DNA of 64,000 nucleotides from CAIWHR01 sp963836265 (GTDB taxonomy: Bacteria; Pseudomonadota; Gammaproteobacteria; Burkholderiales; Casimicrobiaceae), in contig CAWIIO010000006.1 in the NCBI GenBank assembly GCA_963836265.1, forward strand, positions 434,001 through 498,000. Reading direction: 5' to 3'. Shown here in pieces: positions 28,340 through 43,120 of this stretch. Made by a program: the position numbers and the translations under genes. Position 1 is the stretch's first letter. Every line of letters begins with the position of its first letter. The notes under the pieces are model-generated. The model was not told the DNA's origin. It saw nothing but the letters and a program-made list of their open reading frames with translations, and made no database searches.

Positions 28340-29707
28340 CTATGCTTCGTGTTCGATGCGCTCGAGCATCGTGCGCAGCAGCGGCCCGTATTCGTACTTG
28401 CCCGGGCACACGAACGTGCAGAGCGCGAGATCCTCCTCGTCGAGCTCGAGGACGCCGAGTGCCTCGGCCTGCTCGACGTCGCCGGTGATGAGCGCGCGCA
28501 GCAGGAACGTGGCAGGCAGATCCAGCGGCAGCACGCGCTCGTAGCCGCCGATCGGCACCATCGCCCGTGGGCCGCCGTTCGTGGTCGTCGTCAGCGGCAA
28601 GCGCAGCACGTGTGCGCCAGTGACCCAGCACGACGCCCCACAGCGAGAACTTGTCGGCGCCCGGAGCGATCCAGCCGAAGAGCTCGCGCTCGCGGCCTTC
28701 GGGCAGCGCGGAAATCTGCTGGTGATAGCGGCCGAGCCAGCCGCCGGCCTCGCCCGTCGCAGTGCGGCCGTCGAGAACCGAGCCGGAGATGATCCGCTGC
28801 TCGCCTTGCGCGAGCTCCCCGCGCGTCAGGGCGTCGGTCGATGCGCCGAGGCGCGTGCGCAGAAGCCGCGGCCGGACGACGCCCGGCCCTGCGAGCGAAA
28901 CGACACGCTCGACGTCGAGGCGCCCGGTGGTCACGAGGTGTCCGATGGCGGCGACGTCCTGGTAGCCGATGTGCCATGCGATGCGGTCGTGGTCGACCGG
29001 GTCGACGAGATGGATGTGCGTCCCCGGCGCCCCCGCCGGGTGCGGGACCCGAGAATTCCTCGACCGTGACGCCGGCTGGCGCCCGAGTGACGAGTTCCGC
29101 GCCGGCGGCCCGGCAGACGTAGGTGCGGCCGGGGCAGAGCATCGCGGTGACGGCAAGCCCGGTCTCGAAGTCGTCGCCACGACCCTGCGAGCACGGCGCC
29201 GACATCCGGAGCGTGCGGATGCGTGTCCATCGCGGTGACGAAGACCGCGCGCGGCATCGTATCGGGCGCGGGCACCTTCGAGAAGGGCCGCGTGCGGAAC
29301 GCCGTCCACATGCCGGACTCGACGAGCAGTGCGCGAAGCGCCTCGACCGAAAGCGCGGACGGCCGCCGGCCGTCGTAGCTCGAAAACGCGACCTGGCGCT
29401 CGGGACCATCGCCGCGATCGACGTCGATGACGACCGACTGCAGCGCGCGCCGGTCGCCCCGATGCACGGCAGCAATGGTCCCCGCGGCGGGTGCGGTGAA
29501 CGCTACGCCCGGTGTCCTCTTGTCCTCGAACAGGACGCTCCCGCGCTCGACGCGATCGCCCACCTGCACGCGCAACGTCGGCTTGAGACCGATGTAATCG
29601 GCAGCGACGAGCGCCACGCGTGTCGCCTCGGGCGCTTCGTCGATCCGCTGCGTCGGTGCGCCTGCAAGCGGAATGTCGAGGCCGCGGGTGATCGCATGCA
29701 CAGCCAT
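28340..29707 (-). pseudogene. nqrA: Na+-NQR subunit A, frameshifted
   Basis: First nqr gene, quinone-site subunit on the cytoplasmic face. It begins AITRGLDIPLAGAP, the standard NqrA opening, and continues intact to HPHAPDVGAVLAG. Breaks near 29,184, 29,049 and 28,615 follow. Restored segments are DDFETGLAVTAMLCPGRTYV, GTHIHLVDPVDHDRIAWHIG, LFGWIAPGADKFSLWGVVLG and a C-terminus with LPLDLPATFLLRALITGD and LALCTFVCPGKYEYGPLLR. Overall length (about 456 codons) is normal. It starts only 45 nt after the nuoN stop, so nqr probably shares the nuo transcript. Confidence 0.85.
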
Positions 29708-29752
29708 TTCGATCCTCTGGTCGTCCCGTGGCGCGTCGCCGCGGCACTTCGC

Positions 29753-31134
29753 CTAGATGAAGCCGATCACCCAGCCGGGGAGCACCGAGATCACGATCGC
29801 GGCGACGAGGCAGATGAGACCGGCGGAAAGCGCGAGACGGCGGGAAGCCCGTTCACCCGCGGTGCCTTCGGCCGGGCTCATGAACATGTATTGGATGACA
29901 CGCAGATAGAAATAGATCCCGAGGTAGCTGCCGACGAGACCCAGCACCGCGTAGATCGTGTAGCCGGCTGCGATCACGTTCCTGAAAATGAGAAACTTCG
30001 CGACGAAGCCGGGAAATGGCGGAATGCCGGCGAGCGACAGCATCGCGAGGCCGATCATCAGTGCAGCGTACGGGCGGCGCTGGTAGAGTCCCTTCAGATT
30101 GTCCAGGCGATCCCGTGCTGCGTCGTCGTCCGCGGGCGGCAACGAAGCGAAGGCCAGGAGGTTCATCACGCCGTAGGCAAGGAGATAGAACACGATGGCC
30201 TGGAAGCGGCCCGGCCCGTCGCCCAGGAGCGCATAGAACAGGTAGCCTGCGTGCGCGATCGACGAGTACGCGATCATTCGCCTGAAACTCTGCTGCCGCA
30301 TCGCGGTCAGGTTGCCCCAGATCATCGAGGCGAGCGGCAACAGCGCGAGCAGATCGGCTATCGGTCGCGTGACGGGTGTCGTGCCGAACAGGCGGAGTAC
30401 CGCCAGCAACGCCCCGGCCTTGACGATCGTCGCCATGTACGCGGTCACCGGGATGCTCGCGCCTTCGTAGGCGTCCGGGGCCCAGGTGTGGAAGGGCACG
30501 ATGGCCGCCTTGAGGAAGAACGACAACAGAACCAGGACCACTGCCGCCAGTGCCATCGGATTGGGTCCGCCAAGCGCGGCTGCGAAACCTTCGAGCGCGA
30601 GCGAGCCGCTGCCGCCGTACAGCAGCGAGACGCCCATCAGGAACATCGCCGTCGCGGTCCCGCCGAGAACCAGATACTTCAACGCCGCCTCGGCGGATTC
30701 CGGTCGTCGAAATGCGAGCAACACGAGGACGTAGACCGGAATCGACATCAGTTCGAGCCCGAGGAACAGGGTGAGAAAGCTTTGCGCGGACAAGAGCAGG
30801 CAAAAACCGTAGAGCGAGGACAGCAGCAACGGATAGAACGGGCCGTCGGCAAAATCGTCGCGCGACACGAGCAGCACCGGCACGGCGAGCGCGACGACGA
30901 TCGCCTTGGCCAGCGCCGTTGGCGGATCGACCACGAATTGGCCCGGAAAGGGCGTCGCGTTGTGGCCGCTGATGGCGAGCCAGGCGGCTGCCGCAGCCGC
31001 TGCGGCCACCGCGATGAGCGAGACGGTGAGCGCGCCGCGCGGGCGCGTCCACGCAGTCTCCATGCCGATGAGCACCAGAATCCCCGCGAGCAGCAGATGC
31101 TCCGGGAGCATTGCCGTGAACAGTTCTACCCAGC

Positions 31135-31138
<4 letters not shown>
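29753..31138 (-). CDS. nuoN: NDH-1 subunit N
   Basis: Antiporter-like proton-pumping subunit of NADH:quinone oxidoreductase, 461 residues, about 14 helices. The conserved pumping core is visible: LELMSIPVYVLVLLA (helix-V Glu), FFLKAAIVPFHTWAPDAYEGA (Lys and His), and SIAHAGYLFYALLG; the later Lys lies in GFVAKFLIFRN. Its ATG overlaps the nuoM stop by 4 nt. It is the last nuo gene; nqrA follows 45 nt downstream. Confidence 0.96.
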
Positions 31139-34573
<3,435 letters not shown>

Positions 34574-34576
34574 CGG

Positions 34577-34882
34577 CTATCCCTTCAGGTCCGAGAACGC
34601 CGCGGCGTCCAGCGTGCGCTTTTGCCGCACGAGCACAAGCACGATGGGAATCGCAATCGCGATTTCGGCCGCCGCGACGACGAAGATCAGGAACACCAGC
34701 ACCGCGCCCGCGGCCGTCCCCGTCTGCTGAGCGAACGTGACCAGCGAGAGGTTCACGCCGTTCAGCATCAGCTCCATGCACATCAGCATGACCAGCAGGT
34801 TGCGCCGGACGATCACGCCGAGAAGGCCCAGCGCGAACAGCGCGAGCGACAGCGCAAGGAGCGCCGAAAGCTTATCCACCAC
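34577..34882 (-). CDS. nuoK: NDH-1 subunit K
   Basis: Small membrane subunit (MrpC/ND4L-like), 101 residues with three helices. The two conserved membrane Glu residues are present: LVMLMCMELMLNGVNLSLV (Glu of helix II) and VVAAAEIAIAIPIVLVLVR (helix III). It starts at tandem GTG codons overlapping the nuoJ stop by 11 nt; either GTG could be used. Confidence 0.95.
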   Translation of the reverse strand: MVDKLSALLALSLALFALGLLGVIVRRNLLVMLMCMELMLNGVNLSLVTFAQQTGTAAGAVLVFLIFVVAAAEIAIAIPIVLVLVRQKRTLDAAAFSDLKG

Positions 34883-35393
34883 GCCCCCTCGATCCCTTGA
34901 TGACGGCGAGCGCCGCGACGACGGCGGCGACGAGCAGCACGGAGGTCAGCTCGAACTGCAGCCAGTATTCGTTGAGGAAGGCGGCCGAGAACTGCTGCAG
35001 GCCGAACGAGACCGTCACCGTCGCGACCGCGTAGAGCCCGTGCCACAGCGCGTAGCCAAGCGCGCCGACGAACAGCAGGGCGGCGACGATCCCGGGAACG
35101 AGCAGTCCCGAGAAACGGCGCGTGAACGAGCGATCGCGCACGTCGAGCAGCATGATCACGTACACCATGAAGACCATCACGGCGCCGACGTAGATCAGCA
35201 CCTGGAACGCCGCGATGAAGTGAACGCCCAGCAAGCCGTAGATGCCGCCCAGGAACACCATCGTCGAGATCAGCGCCATCGCGACCTGCATCGGATGGCG
35301 GAGCACGAGCATCAGCGCCGCGCCGAGGAGCGCCGAAACGGCGAACACGTAGATCAGAAGCGTATCCAGATTCTCGAGGAAGCTCTCGATCAT
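34872..35393 (-). CDS. nuoJ: NDH-1 subunit J
   Basis: Membrane subunit ND6-like, 173 residues, five helices. The pi-bulge helix with its conserved Tyr is seen at AFQVLIYVGAVMVFMVYVIML. ATG 35393 overlaps the nuoI TGA (ATGA), which fixes the start; longer upstream extensions in this frame would run back into nuoI. Part of intact nuoA-N. Confidence 0.95.
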   Translation of the reverse strand: MIESFLENLDTLLIYVFAVSALLGAALMLVLRHPMQVAMALISTMVFLGGIYGLLGVHFIAAFQVLIYVGAVMVFMVYVIMLLDVRDRSFTRRFSGLLVPGIVAALLFVGALGYALWHGLYAVATVTVSFGLQQFSAAFLNEYWLQFELTSVLLVAAVVAALAVIKGSRGRGG

Positions 35394-35983
35394 GCCGCGG
35401 CCTCCTTGGACCGTGGTTGTGGCGGAACGGCGCCCTTCGCGGGATACGGTTTTGCGACGTCGCTCCGGGGGCTCCAGGTGAGGAGCTCGTCGAGGCCGAG
35501 CCACATCCGGTCGCGGTCGTGGCGCGGCAGGTTGGGGACTTCCTTGACCATCCGGATCGCGTCCTCCGGGCACGCCTCGACGCAGAGCCCGCAGAAGATG
35601 CAGCGCGAGTAGTCGATCTCGAACCGGGACGGATACTTCGGGTGGGCGGCATCCTCGGGGTCGAACGCCGCGTCGATCTCGATCACCTTCGCCGGGCAGA
35701 CCGTCGCGCACATGTTACAGGCGACGCACTGGGGGGTCCCGTCGGGGCGCTGGGTGAGCACGTGCTTGCCGCGGTTGCCCGCCGCGTAGTCCCACCGCGT
35801 TTCCTCCGGGTAATAGGTGGTGAGCGCTCCTTTGCGCCGCGTCATCCACCGGCCCATGTTGCGCAGGAAGATGCCGCCGGTGATCAGCAGGCCGCGCACG
35901 ATCTCGGGCAGGTAAGCCCGCTCCCACAACGTCATGGTCGGGGCGTTCCAGTACTGCTTGCGGACGTGCGTGCGCTTGGCCAT
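35390..35983 (-). CDS. nuoI: NDH-1 subunit I (two [4Fe-4S], N6a/N6b)
   Basis: Ferredoxin-like subunit that passes electrons to NuoB near the quinone site. 197 residues; two complete cluster motifs CVACNMCATVCP (about 88-99) and CIFCGLCVEACP (about 128-139). The N-terminus is basic, MAKRTHVRKQYWNAP, and the C-terminus has a low-complexity tail ending RSKEAAA. It starts 4 nt after the nuoH stop. Confidence 0.97.
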   Translation of the reverse strand: MAKRTHVRKQYWNAPTMTLWERAYLPEIVRGLLITGGIFLRNMGRWMTRRKGALTTYYPEETRWDYAAGNRGKHVLTQRPDGTPQCVACNMCATVCPAKVIEIDAAFDPEDAAHPKYPSRFEIDYSRCIFCGLCVEACPEDAIRMVKEVPNLPRHDRDRMWLGLDELLTWSPRSDVAKPYPAKGAVPPQPRSKEAAA

Positions 35984-35987
35984 CGCG

Positions 35988-37127
35988 TCAGTTCGACAGC
36001 CACCACACGGCGACGACGGTCACGACCAGGTTCGCGAGGGCCAGCGGGAACATGAATTTCCACGCGAACGCGAGGACCTGGTCGTAACGGAAGCGCGGCA
36101 GCGTCCACCGGATCAGGATCTGGAAGCTCGACATCAGCAGCACTTTGGCGAGGAACACGACGAGCTGGATGACGACGACCAGCCCGTGGCTCATCGGCAC
36201 CGCGTGATTCCCGGGAAACACGAAGCCGCCGTCGTTCATGTACGGCAGGTTGTAGCCGCCCAGGAAGAGCGTCGTGAAAAGCGCAGCGATGATCGCGATC
36301 TCGATGAACTCGGCAAACATGAAAAGGCCCATCTTCATCGCGCTGTATTCGGTATAGAAGCCGGCGATGAGCTCCGATTCGGCCTCCGGCAGATCGAATG
36401 GGATGCGCTTGTTCTCGGCCATCGCCGCCGCCATGAACAGCGTTGCGGCGAAAGGCTGATAGACGATGCCCCACGCGGGGAGCACGCCGAGCACGATGCC
36501 CGACTGCTGCTGGACGATCGACGTCAGGTCGACGGAGCCGTAGACGACGATCAGGCCCAGCACCGTGAGCCCCATGATCAGCTCGTAGGAGATCATCTGC
36601 GAGCCGGCGCGCAGCGCGCCCAGCATCGAGAACTTGTTCGACGACGCCCAGCCGGCGAGCATCGCGCCGATGATCGTCATGCCGCCGAACGCGAACACGA
36701 TCAGCAGGCCGGCGTCGAGCCGGGCGATCTGCAGCCGGTACGTGCGGTCGCCAAACCAGCCGGCGAGCGCCGGAAAGAGCTTGCCGGGTTCGAGCAAGCC
36801 GCCGAACGGGATCACCGCGAAGACGAGCAGCACCGGCGTGAACACGACCCACGGCGCGACCGCATAGGCGTACCAATCGTAGGATTTCGGCCGCCAGTCT
36901 TCCTTGACCAGCATCTTGAGGCCGTCGGCAAGGCCGTGGAAAAGGCCGAGCCAGACGAGCTTCACCTGAGTGAACGGAATCCGCACGTAGGCGCGATTGG
37001 CGCCGATGCGGTCCGACATCACCGCCGCCTGCTTGCGCTCGACCCAGGTGAGCACGGTGCCGAACGTCATCAGCACGGCGAGCGCGTAGCCGATGTACAC
37101 GGCGTAGACGACGAGGTCCTGGATCAT
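35988..37127 (-). CDS. nuoH: NDH-1 subunit H
   Basis: Membrane subunit at the quinone chamber, 379 residues, eight helices. Conserved pieces: TWVERKQAAVMSDRIGANRA, KEDWRPKSYDWYAYAVAPW, SYELIMGLTVLG, and NKRIPFDLPEAESELIAGFY with YTEYSAMKMGLFMFAEF, the acidic loop lining the quinone path. Start ATG overlaps the stop of the 36-codon mini-gene upstream. Slightly longer than E. coli NuoH. Confidence 0.97.
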   Translation of the reverse strand: MIQDLVVYAVYIGYALAVLMTFGTVLTWVERKQAAVMSDRIGANRAYVRIPFTQVKLVWLGLFHGLADGLKMLVKEDWRPKSYDWYAYAVAPWVVFTPVLLVFAVIPFGGLLEPGKLFPALAGWFGDRTYRLQIARLDAGLLIVFAFGGMTIIGAMLAGWASSNKFSMLGALRAGSQMISYELIMGLTVLGLIVVYGSVDLTSIVQQQSGIVLGVLPAWGIVYQPFAATLFMAAAMAENKRIPFDLPEAESELIAGFYTEYSAMKMGLFMFAEFIEIAIIAALFTTLFLGGYNLPYMNDGGFVFPGNHAVPMSHGLVVVIQLVVFLAKVLLMSSFQILIRWTLPRFRYDQVLAFAWKFMFPLALANLVVTVVAVWWLSN

Positions 37128-37234
37128 GCCGCGCCCTGCGCAACGGAGTTGGCGGGGGACTGCCGGGAATGCCGGCCTCCCGCAATCGCTTGGGAACGCA
37201 CCCTTCGAGCCTTGGCTTTGCGCCGCTCGCTCAT
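37124..37234 (-). CDS. 36-residue basic mini-gene nested between nuoG and nuoH
   Basis: A small frame MSERRKAKARRVRSQAIAGG, then HSRQSPANSVAQGAA. Its ATG overlaps the nuoG TGA as ATGA (37234-37231) and its TGA overlaps the nuoH ATG in the same way (37127-37124), so it exactly bridges the 103-nt gap with translational-coupling overlaps on both sides. The predicted product is very basic, with no membrane helix. There is no recognised family. It may be a genuine small protein, or a coupling leader that carries ribosomes from nuoG to nuoH. No Shine-Dalgarno-like site is evident. Confidence 0.45.
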   Translation of the reverse strand: MSERRKAKARRVRSQAIAGGRHSRQSPANSVAQGAA

Positions 37235-38656
37235 GCGTGCGCCTTCGCGGGCGCGGCGATCGCGGCGAACAGCGCCTCGGCGTCGATCACCGCCGGTGGT
37301 CTCGCGAAGCAGGGCTCGAAGCCGCTGATCGTGCCCTCGAAGTTCGTGTAATGGCCGGCGCGCTCGGTCTGGACGCTGATCGGAAAGAACACGTCGGCGT
37401 ATCCGTTTTCGGGCTGGAGGTAGGAATTGAGAAAGATGACCCTGGCGCCGCGCGGCAGATCGCCGAATGCGAAGCCCTCGCCCCAGACCAGGACCAGGTC
37501 GGTGCCGGCCTCGAAGCGGATCGCATTCCCGCCAAAGAGCGCGCGCGCCGCCGTCGTATTCGGGTTCTTGTCCGCGCGGATCAGGAGCTCGTCCTCGATC
37601 GGCTCGCCCGAAACCGGAACATGGTCCGCCTTCACGAAGACGGAAAAGCGCGCCCCCAGCGATTTCTCGAATGCGGCGAGTTCTTCGTTGGAGCCCCAGC
37701 TCGACACCAGCGCGACCGGCTGCTTCGCGCTCGCGACGAGCGCCCGCGCGGCTTCGACGGCGTCTGCGAGCTCGACCGGCTTGCCCTTGCGCAGCGGCTG
37801 CAGCGCGCGCGAACGATCGAAGAGCTGCGCGACATCGCGGCCCTTGTTGCAGATCCAGGGTCCGTTCACCGCCGGGTTCTCGAGCGGGGTCACGCGTGCG
37901 ATGCTCGTGTTCTGCCGCTGATCGAGCGCCTTCAGCCGCCATTCGGGCTTGCGGTGCCAGATTGCAACCGTGCAGCCGCGCGCACAGCCCGGGCAAATCG
38001 ACGGCGTGGGCTGCAGATACCAGACGCGCGCCTTGTACAGGAAGGATCGCGACAGCAGCGCGCCCACCGGACAGATGTCGGTGACGTTGTCCGAATAGGG
38101 GTCGTCCTCGAACAACCCGCTTTCGACCGCGCGGACCACCGACACGTCGCCGCGTTCCTTGATGCCGAGCCCGTTCGATTTCGAGATCTCGCGCGTAAAC
38201 CGAACGCAGCGCGAACACACGATGCAGCGCTCGTTGTCGAGCACGATCCGTTTCGACAGGGGAACGAACTTGGTCGACTGAACCTTGGCGTCGCGCGAGA
38301 TCGACCGCTCCCCGTTGTACTCGAAATGATAATCCTGCAGCGTGCATTCGCCGGCCTTATCGCAGATCCCGCAGTCGACCGGGTGGTTCAGCGTGAGAAA
38401 CTGCAGCGTCGCCTTGCGGTGTTCGCGCACGAGCTCGGAGTCGGTCAGGATCCTGAGCCCTGCGCTCACCGGCATATTGCATGCGATCTCGACCCAGTCC
38501 TTGCCTTCCTGCTGGACCACGCAGATCCGGCAATTGCCGGCGATCGACAGCGACTTGTGCCAGCAGAAGTACGGAATGAAGAAGCCATTGGCGAGCGCCG
38601 CCTGCAGGACGGTATCAGCCGGCTCCGCCTGGACCGGTTGCCCGTTGATGAAGATC

Positions 38657-38664
<8 letters not shown>
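37231..38664 (-). CDS. nuoG: NDH-1 subunit G, short form
   Basis: Iron-sulfur subunit of the peripheral arm. 477 residues in one clean frame, against roughly 670-900 usual for NuoG. Present: [2Fe-2S] N1b (FCWHKSLSIAGNCRICVV plus a later Cys), the His-Cys N5 site HPVDCGICDKAGEC, N4 with CIVCSRCVRFTREIS and DICPVGAL, and an N7-like CPGCARGC at about 230. The molybdopterin-oxidoreductase-like C-terminal part is much reduced, then closes with YADVFFPISVQTERAGHYTN and EGTISGFEPCF. The peptide starts MPEIFINGQPV with an 8-nt overlap with nuoF. Missing sequence is internal rather than terminal, so this looks like a compact NuoG, not a truncation. Confidence 0.93.
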
Positions 38665-39960
<1,296 letters not shown>

Positions 39961-39961
<1 letters not shown>

Positions 39962-40449
39962 CAGAGGCTCCTCAACTCCTCCAGCAGCCGGTCGAGCTTC
40001 TCGATCGTCATGTTCTCGTGATAGGTGTCGTTGACCATCACCACCGGCGCCGTCCCGCACGAGCCCAAACATTCGACTGTCGACAGCGTGAACCGGCCGT
40101 CGGCGGTCGTGTGGCCGCTCGCGACGCCGAGCTTTTGTGCCAGATGATCGATCAGCCGTTCGGCGGAAAGCATCGAGCAGCTCACGTTGCGGCAGCACTG
40201 GACGTGCCACCGGCCGATGGGCTCGCGGCGGAACTGCGTATAGAACGACAGAACTTCTTCGATCTGGATGCGGGGCACGCCGAGATACTCGACGAGGTCA
40301 TCGATGTCGCTGTCGGCGACGTAACCGCGATCCTCCTGGATCCGGCGCACGCACGGCATCACGAGCGAGGACTCGAAGCCCGCCGGAAAGCGCGCCTTCC
40401 ACTTGTCGAATTCGGGGATCAGGTGCCTCACCGGTCGCTCATCTGTCAC
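39961..40449 (-). CDS. nuoE: NDH-1 subunit E ([2Fe-2S] N1a)
   Basis: Thioredoxin-fold subunit of the NADH module, 162 residues. [2Fe-2S] ligands: HVQCCRNVSCSML and ECLGSCGTAPVVMVND (Cys pairs about 85-90 and 126-130). The helical N-terminal part reads YVADSDIDDLVEYLGVPRIQ. It overlaps the nuoD end by 11 nt. Confidence 0.96.
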
Positions 40450-41665
40450 ATTCGCCGCCGATCATGTTGATCGAGCCGAACGTGGGGACGATGTCCGCGA
40501 GCTGGAAGCCGTCGAGCATCCGGTGCGCGCCGCCCATGTGCACGAACGACGGCGCGCGCACGTGAACCTTCCACGGCGTGCCTTCGCCCGTGCTCACGAG
40601 ATAGAACCCGAGCTCGCCGTTGGGCGACTCGTGCGCGCTGTAGACGTCGCCCGCAGGGACCTTCGGACCGTCCATGATCACCTTGAAATGGTTGATCAGC
40701 GATTCGATCTCCGTGTACACGAGATTCTTTTCGGGCAGCACGCAGCGGCGGTCGTCGACGTTGATGGCGCCTTCGGGCAGCATGTCGGCGAGCCGGCGGA
40801 TCATGTGCACCGACTCGTCCATTTCGCGCATCCGCACGTAGTAGCGATCGTAATTGTCGCCCTTGATGCCGACCGGGACTTCGAAATCCAGCTCGGCGTA
40901 GGCGAGATACGGCGTGTCCTTGCGCAGATCGCGGGGCGCGCCGGTCGAGCGCAGGATCGGTCCGGTGTAGCCCCAGTCAATCGCGTCCGCCGTCGTGATC
41001 GTGCCGACATTGCGCATCCGGTCGATGAAGATCCGATTGCGATCGACGAGGCCGTGGACGCGGCCGACGAAGTCCTCGTACTGGTCCAGGATCTCGGAGA
41101 GTCGCTTGAGCCATCCCGCCGGCAGGTCCCGCGCGAGGCCGCCGATGCGGCCGTAGGTGTAGGTCACGCGGGCGCCGGTCAGGTCGGCGAGGTGCTCGTA
41201 CATGTAGTCGCGGATCATCACCAGGTAGAGGAACGCCGTCATCGCGCCCAGCTCCATCAGCCCCGCGGCAACGCAGGTCAGGTGGTCGACGATCCGTGAG
41301 TATTCGGAGAGCAGAGTGCGCAGGTACCGGCAGCGCGGCGTGATCTCGATTCCCATCAGCTTCTCGACCGCCTCGCAGTACGCGAAGTCGTTGATCAGCG
41401 CGGACACGTAGTTGAGGCGATCGACGTAGGGGATCAGGTTGTGCCAGGTGTGCGACTCGCATTCCTTTTCGAAGCCGCGGTGCAGGTAGCCCGGATGGAT
41501 GTCGGTGCGCAGCACACGCTCGCCGTCGAGCTCGGCGATGATCTGCACGGTCCCGTGCGTGGCCGGGTGCGAGGGTCCGATGTTGACGATGACCGTGTCG
41601 TCACGCTCGTTCTTCGCAAAGGCCGGACGGACAGGGTTGGGCAGCTTCGTTTCCACGGCGCGCAC
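40439..41665 (-). CDS. nuoD: NDH-1 subunit D (quinone site)
   Basis: 49-kDa-type subunit forming the quinone pocket with NuoB, 408 residues. IGPSHPATHGTVQIIAELDG carries the two quinone-site His residues; RLNYVSALINDFAYCEAVE, ELGAMTAFLYLVMIRDYMYE and DVYSAHESPNGELGFYLVS are all typical, and it ends DIVPTFGSINMIGGECDR. GTG start 41665 is 2 nt after the nuoC stop. Not fused to NuoC. Confidence 0.97.
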   Translation of the reverse strand: MRAVETKLPNPVRPAFAKNERDDTVIVNIGPSHPATHGTVQIIAELDGERVLRTDIHPGYLHRGFEKECESHTWHNLIPYVDRLNYVSALINDFAYCEAVEKLMGIEITPRCRYLRTLLSEYSRIVDHLTCVAAGLMELGAMTAFLYLVMIRDYMYEHLADLTGARVTYTYGRIGGLARDLPAGWLKRLSEILDQYEDFVGRVHGLVDRNRIFIDRMRNVGTITTADAIDWGYTGPILRSTGAPRDLRKDTPYLAYAELDFEVPVGIKGDNYDRYYVRMREMDESVHMIRRLADMLPEGAINVDDRRCVLPEKNLVYTEIESLINHFKVIMDGPKVPAGDVYSAHESPNGELGFYLVSTGEGTPWKVHVRAPSFVHMGGAHRMLDGFQLADIVPTFGSINMIGGECDR

Positions 41666-41667
41666 CG

Positions 41668-42141
41668 TCAGCGGATGTAGGGCACGAGCGGTTGCTCGCG
41701 GTCCTTCGCGTAGTCCTTGCGCAGCGGGTGGCCGACGAAGCCTTCGTAGAGGAGGACGGGGCGAAGGTCGTCATTGCCGCGGAACCCGATGCCGTACATC
41801 TCGTGGCATTCGCGCTCCATGAACCGGGCGGCGCCGTAGAGCGGGACGAGCGAATCGACGGTCGGATCGTCGTCGGGCAGGCGGGCCTTGAGTCGAACGC
41901 GGAGGTGGCGCTGCGTCGAGTAGAAATGCCAGACGACCTCGAAGCGCGGCACCTGCGGCAGCCAATCGACGGCGGTGACGTCGAGGAAAAGGTCGAAGCC
42001 AAACTCGGTCCTGAGCTTCTTCACCACGTCGAGGAGCGCGGTTGGAGCGATTGCGAACACCGCGACGCCATGCGCGACCATGGCCTCGGCGGTCAGCGGG
42101 CGCAGCCCCTCCTGCAGACGCGGGACGAAGTCCGCGGGCAC
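41668..42141 (-). CDS. nuoC: NDH-1 subunit C
   Basis: 30-kDa-type structural subunit, 157 residues from a GTG start (VPADFVPRLQEGL) 2 nt after the nuoB stop. No ATG is available in a plausible place. Conserved: FLDVTAVDWLPQ...FEVVWHFYSTQRHLRVRLKA, FMERECHEMYGIGFRGNDDL and LLYEGFVGHPLRKDY. It shares the GTG-start-after-2-nt arrangement with nuoD. Confidence 0.93.
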   Translation of the reverse strand: MPADFVPRLQEGLRPLTAEAMVAHGVAVFAIAPTALLDVVKKLRTEFGFDLFLDVTAVDWLPQVPRFEVVWHFYSTQRHLRVRLKARLPDDDPTVDSLVPLYGAARFMERECHEMYGIGFRGNDDLRPVLLYEGFVGHPLRKDYAKDREQPLVPYIR

Positions 42142-42143
42142 GG

Positions 42144-42656
42144 TCAGAAATCCTTGGTGACGATCGGGTGGCGCGAGCGAGCGATCATGTCCTGCAGCCG
42201 CATGATGCCGTCGATCACCATTTCTGGACGCGGCGGGCAGCCGGGGACGTAGATGTCGACGGGGACGATCCGGTCGATGCCTGCCACTGCCGCATAGTTC
42301 TGGTAGAAGCCGCCAGAGGTCGCGCAGACGCCGAAGGCCATCACCCATTTCGGCTCGCACATCTGGTCGTAGACCTTTTTCAGGACCGGCGCCTGCTTGT
42401 GGGAGATCGTTCCCACGACCATCAGGAGGTCGGCCTGGCGCGGCGAAAAGCGGGGGAGGGCGGCGCCGAAACGATCGGTGTCGTAGGGCGTGGAGCTCAC
42501 CGCCATGAACTCCATCGCGCAGCACGCGGTGACGAACGGATAGGGAAACAGCGAGAACTTGCGCGCCCAGCCAATGAGCTCGTCCTTTTTCGTCGTCAGA
42601 TACTCGAACGCCTGCGACTTTCCGCTGGCCGCGTGGATCGGTATCGTCGCGCCCAT
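42144..42656 (-). CDS. nuoB: NDH-1 subunit B ([4Fe-4S] N2)
   Basis: Holds the terminal N2 cluster that reduces quinone, 170 residues. Ligands in VTACCAMEFMA (the unusual tandem Cys), FGVCATSGGFYQNYA and VYVPGCPPRPEMVIDG-like IYVPGCPPRPE. Start MGATIPIHAASGK, 8 nt after the nuoA stop; earlier codons overlap nuoA and lack similarity. Confidence 0.96.
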   Translation of the reverse strand: MGATIPIHAASGKSQAFEYLTTKKDELIGWARKFSLFPYPFVTACCAMEFMAVSSTPYDTDRFGAALPRFSPRQADLLMVVGTISHKQAPVLKKVYDQMCEPKWVMAFGVCATSGGFYQNYAAVAGIDRIVPVDIYVPGCPPRPEMVIDGIMRLQDMIARSRHPIVTKDF

Positions 42657-42664
42657 GTCGGATC

Positions 42665-43030
42665 CTATTCGGCCACGGCTTCGAGCAGCCGTGCCTTGTA
42701 CACGTAGAGCAGGATCAGGACCAGCAGGAAGATGAAGATGCCGAACGTCGCCAGCATGAAGCCGGTGACCGGCTGCGCGCCCAGCGCCCAGATGAACAGG
42801 AACACGGTCTCCAGGTCGAACAGGATGAACACGATCGCGACCGCGTAGTACTTGATCGGCACCGCTTTCACGTTGCGCGCATCGACCGGCGTCGCGCCGC
42901 ATTCGAACGGCTCGAGCTTGTTCGCGGTCGCGGCGGGCTTCGGGCCGAGAAACCGGTTCATCAGCAGCGTGACGAACACGAATCCCAGGATCGCCACCAT
43001 GTAGAGCAGGAAGACGACGTAAGGGTTCAT
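42665..43030 (-). CDS. nuoA: NDH-1 subunit A
   Basis: Membrane subunit ND3-like, first nuo gene, 121 residues, three helices. KLEPFECGATPVDARNVKAV carries the conserved Cys loop, followed by FDLETVFLFIWAL with the membrane acidic pair. Start MNPYVVFLLYM at 43030 is preferred over upstream codons that lie in non-conserved sequence. The FNR/DNR-like box at 43121-43134 is centred about 97 nt upstream. Confidence 0.95.
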   Translation of the reverse strand: MNPYVVFLLYMVAILGFVFVTLLMNRFLGPKPAATANKLEPFECGATPVDARNVKAVPIKYYAVAIVFILFDLETVFLFIWALGAQPVTGFMLATFGIFIFLLVLILLYVYKARLLEAVAE

Positions 43031-43120
43031 TGGGGAGGGCTGGCAGCGGGCGGATGCGTGCGGACGCGATCGGCGGAGCAGTCGGTGCTTGGAGACTAGA
43101 GGCACCGTGGCTGCGACAGG

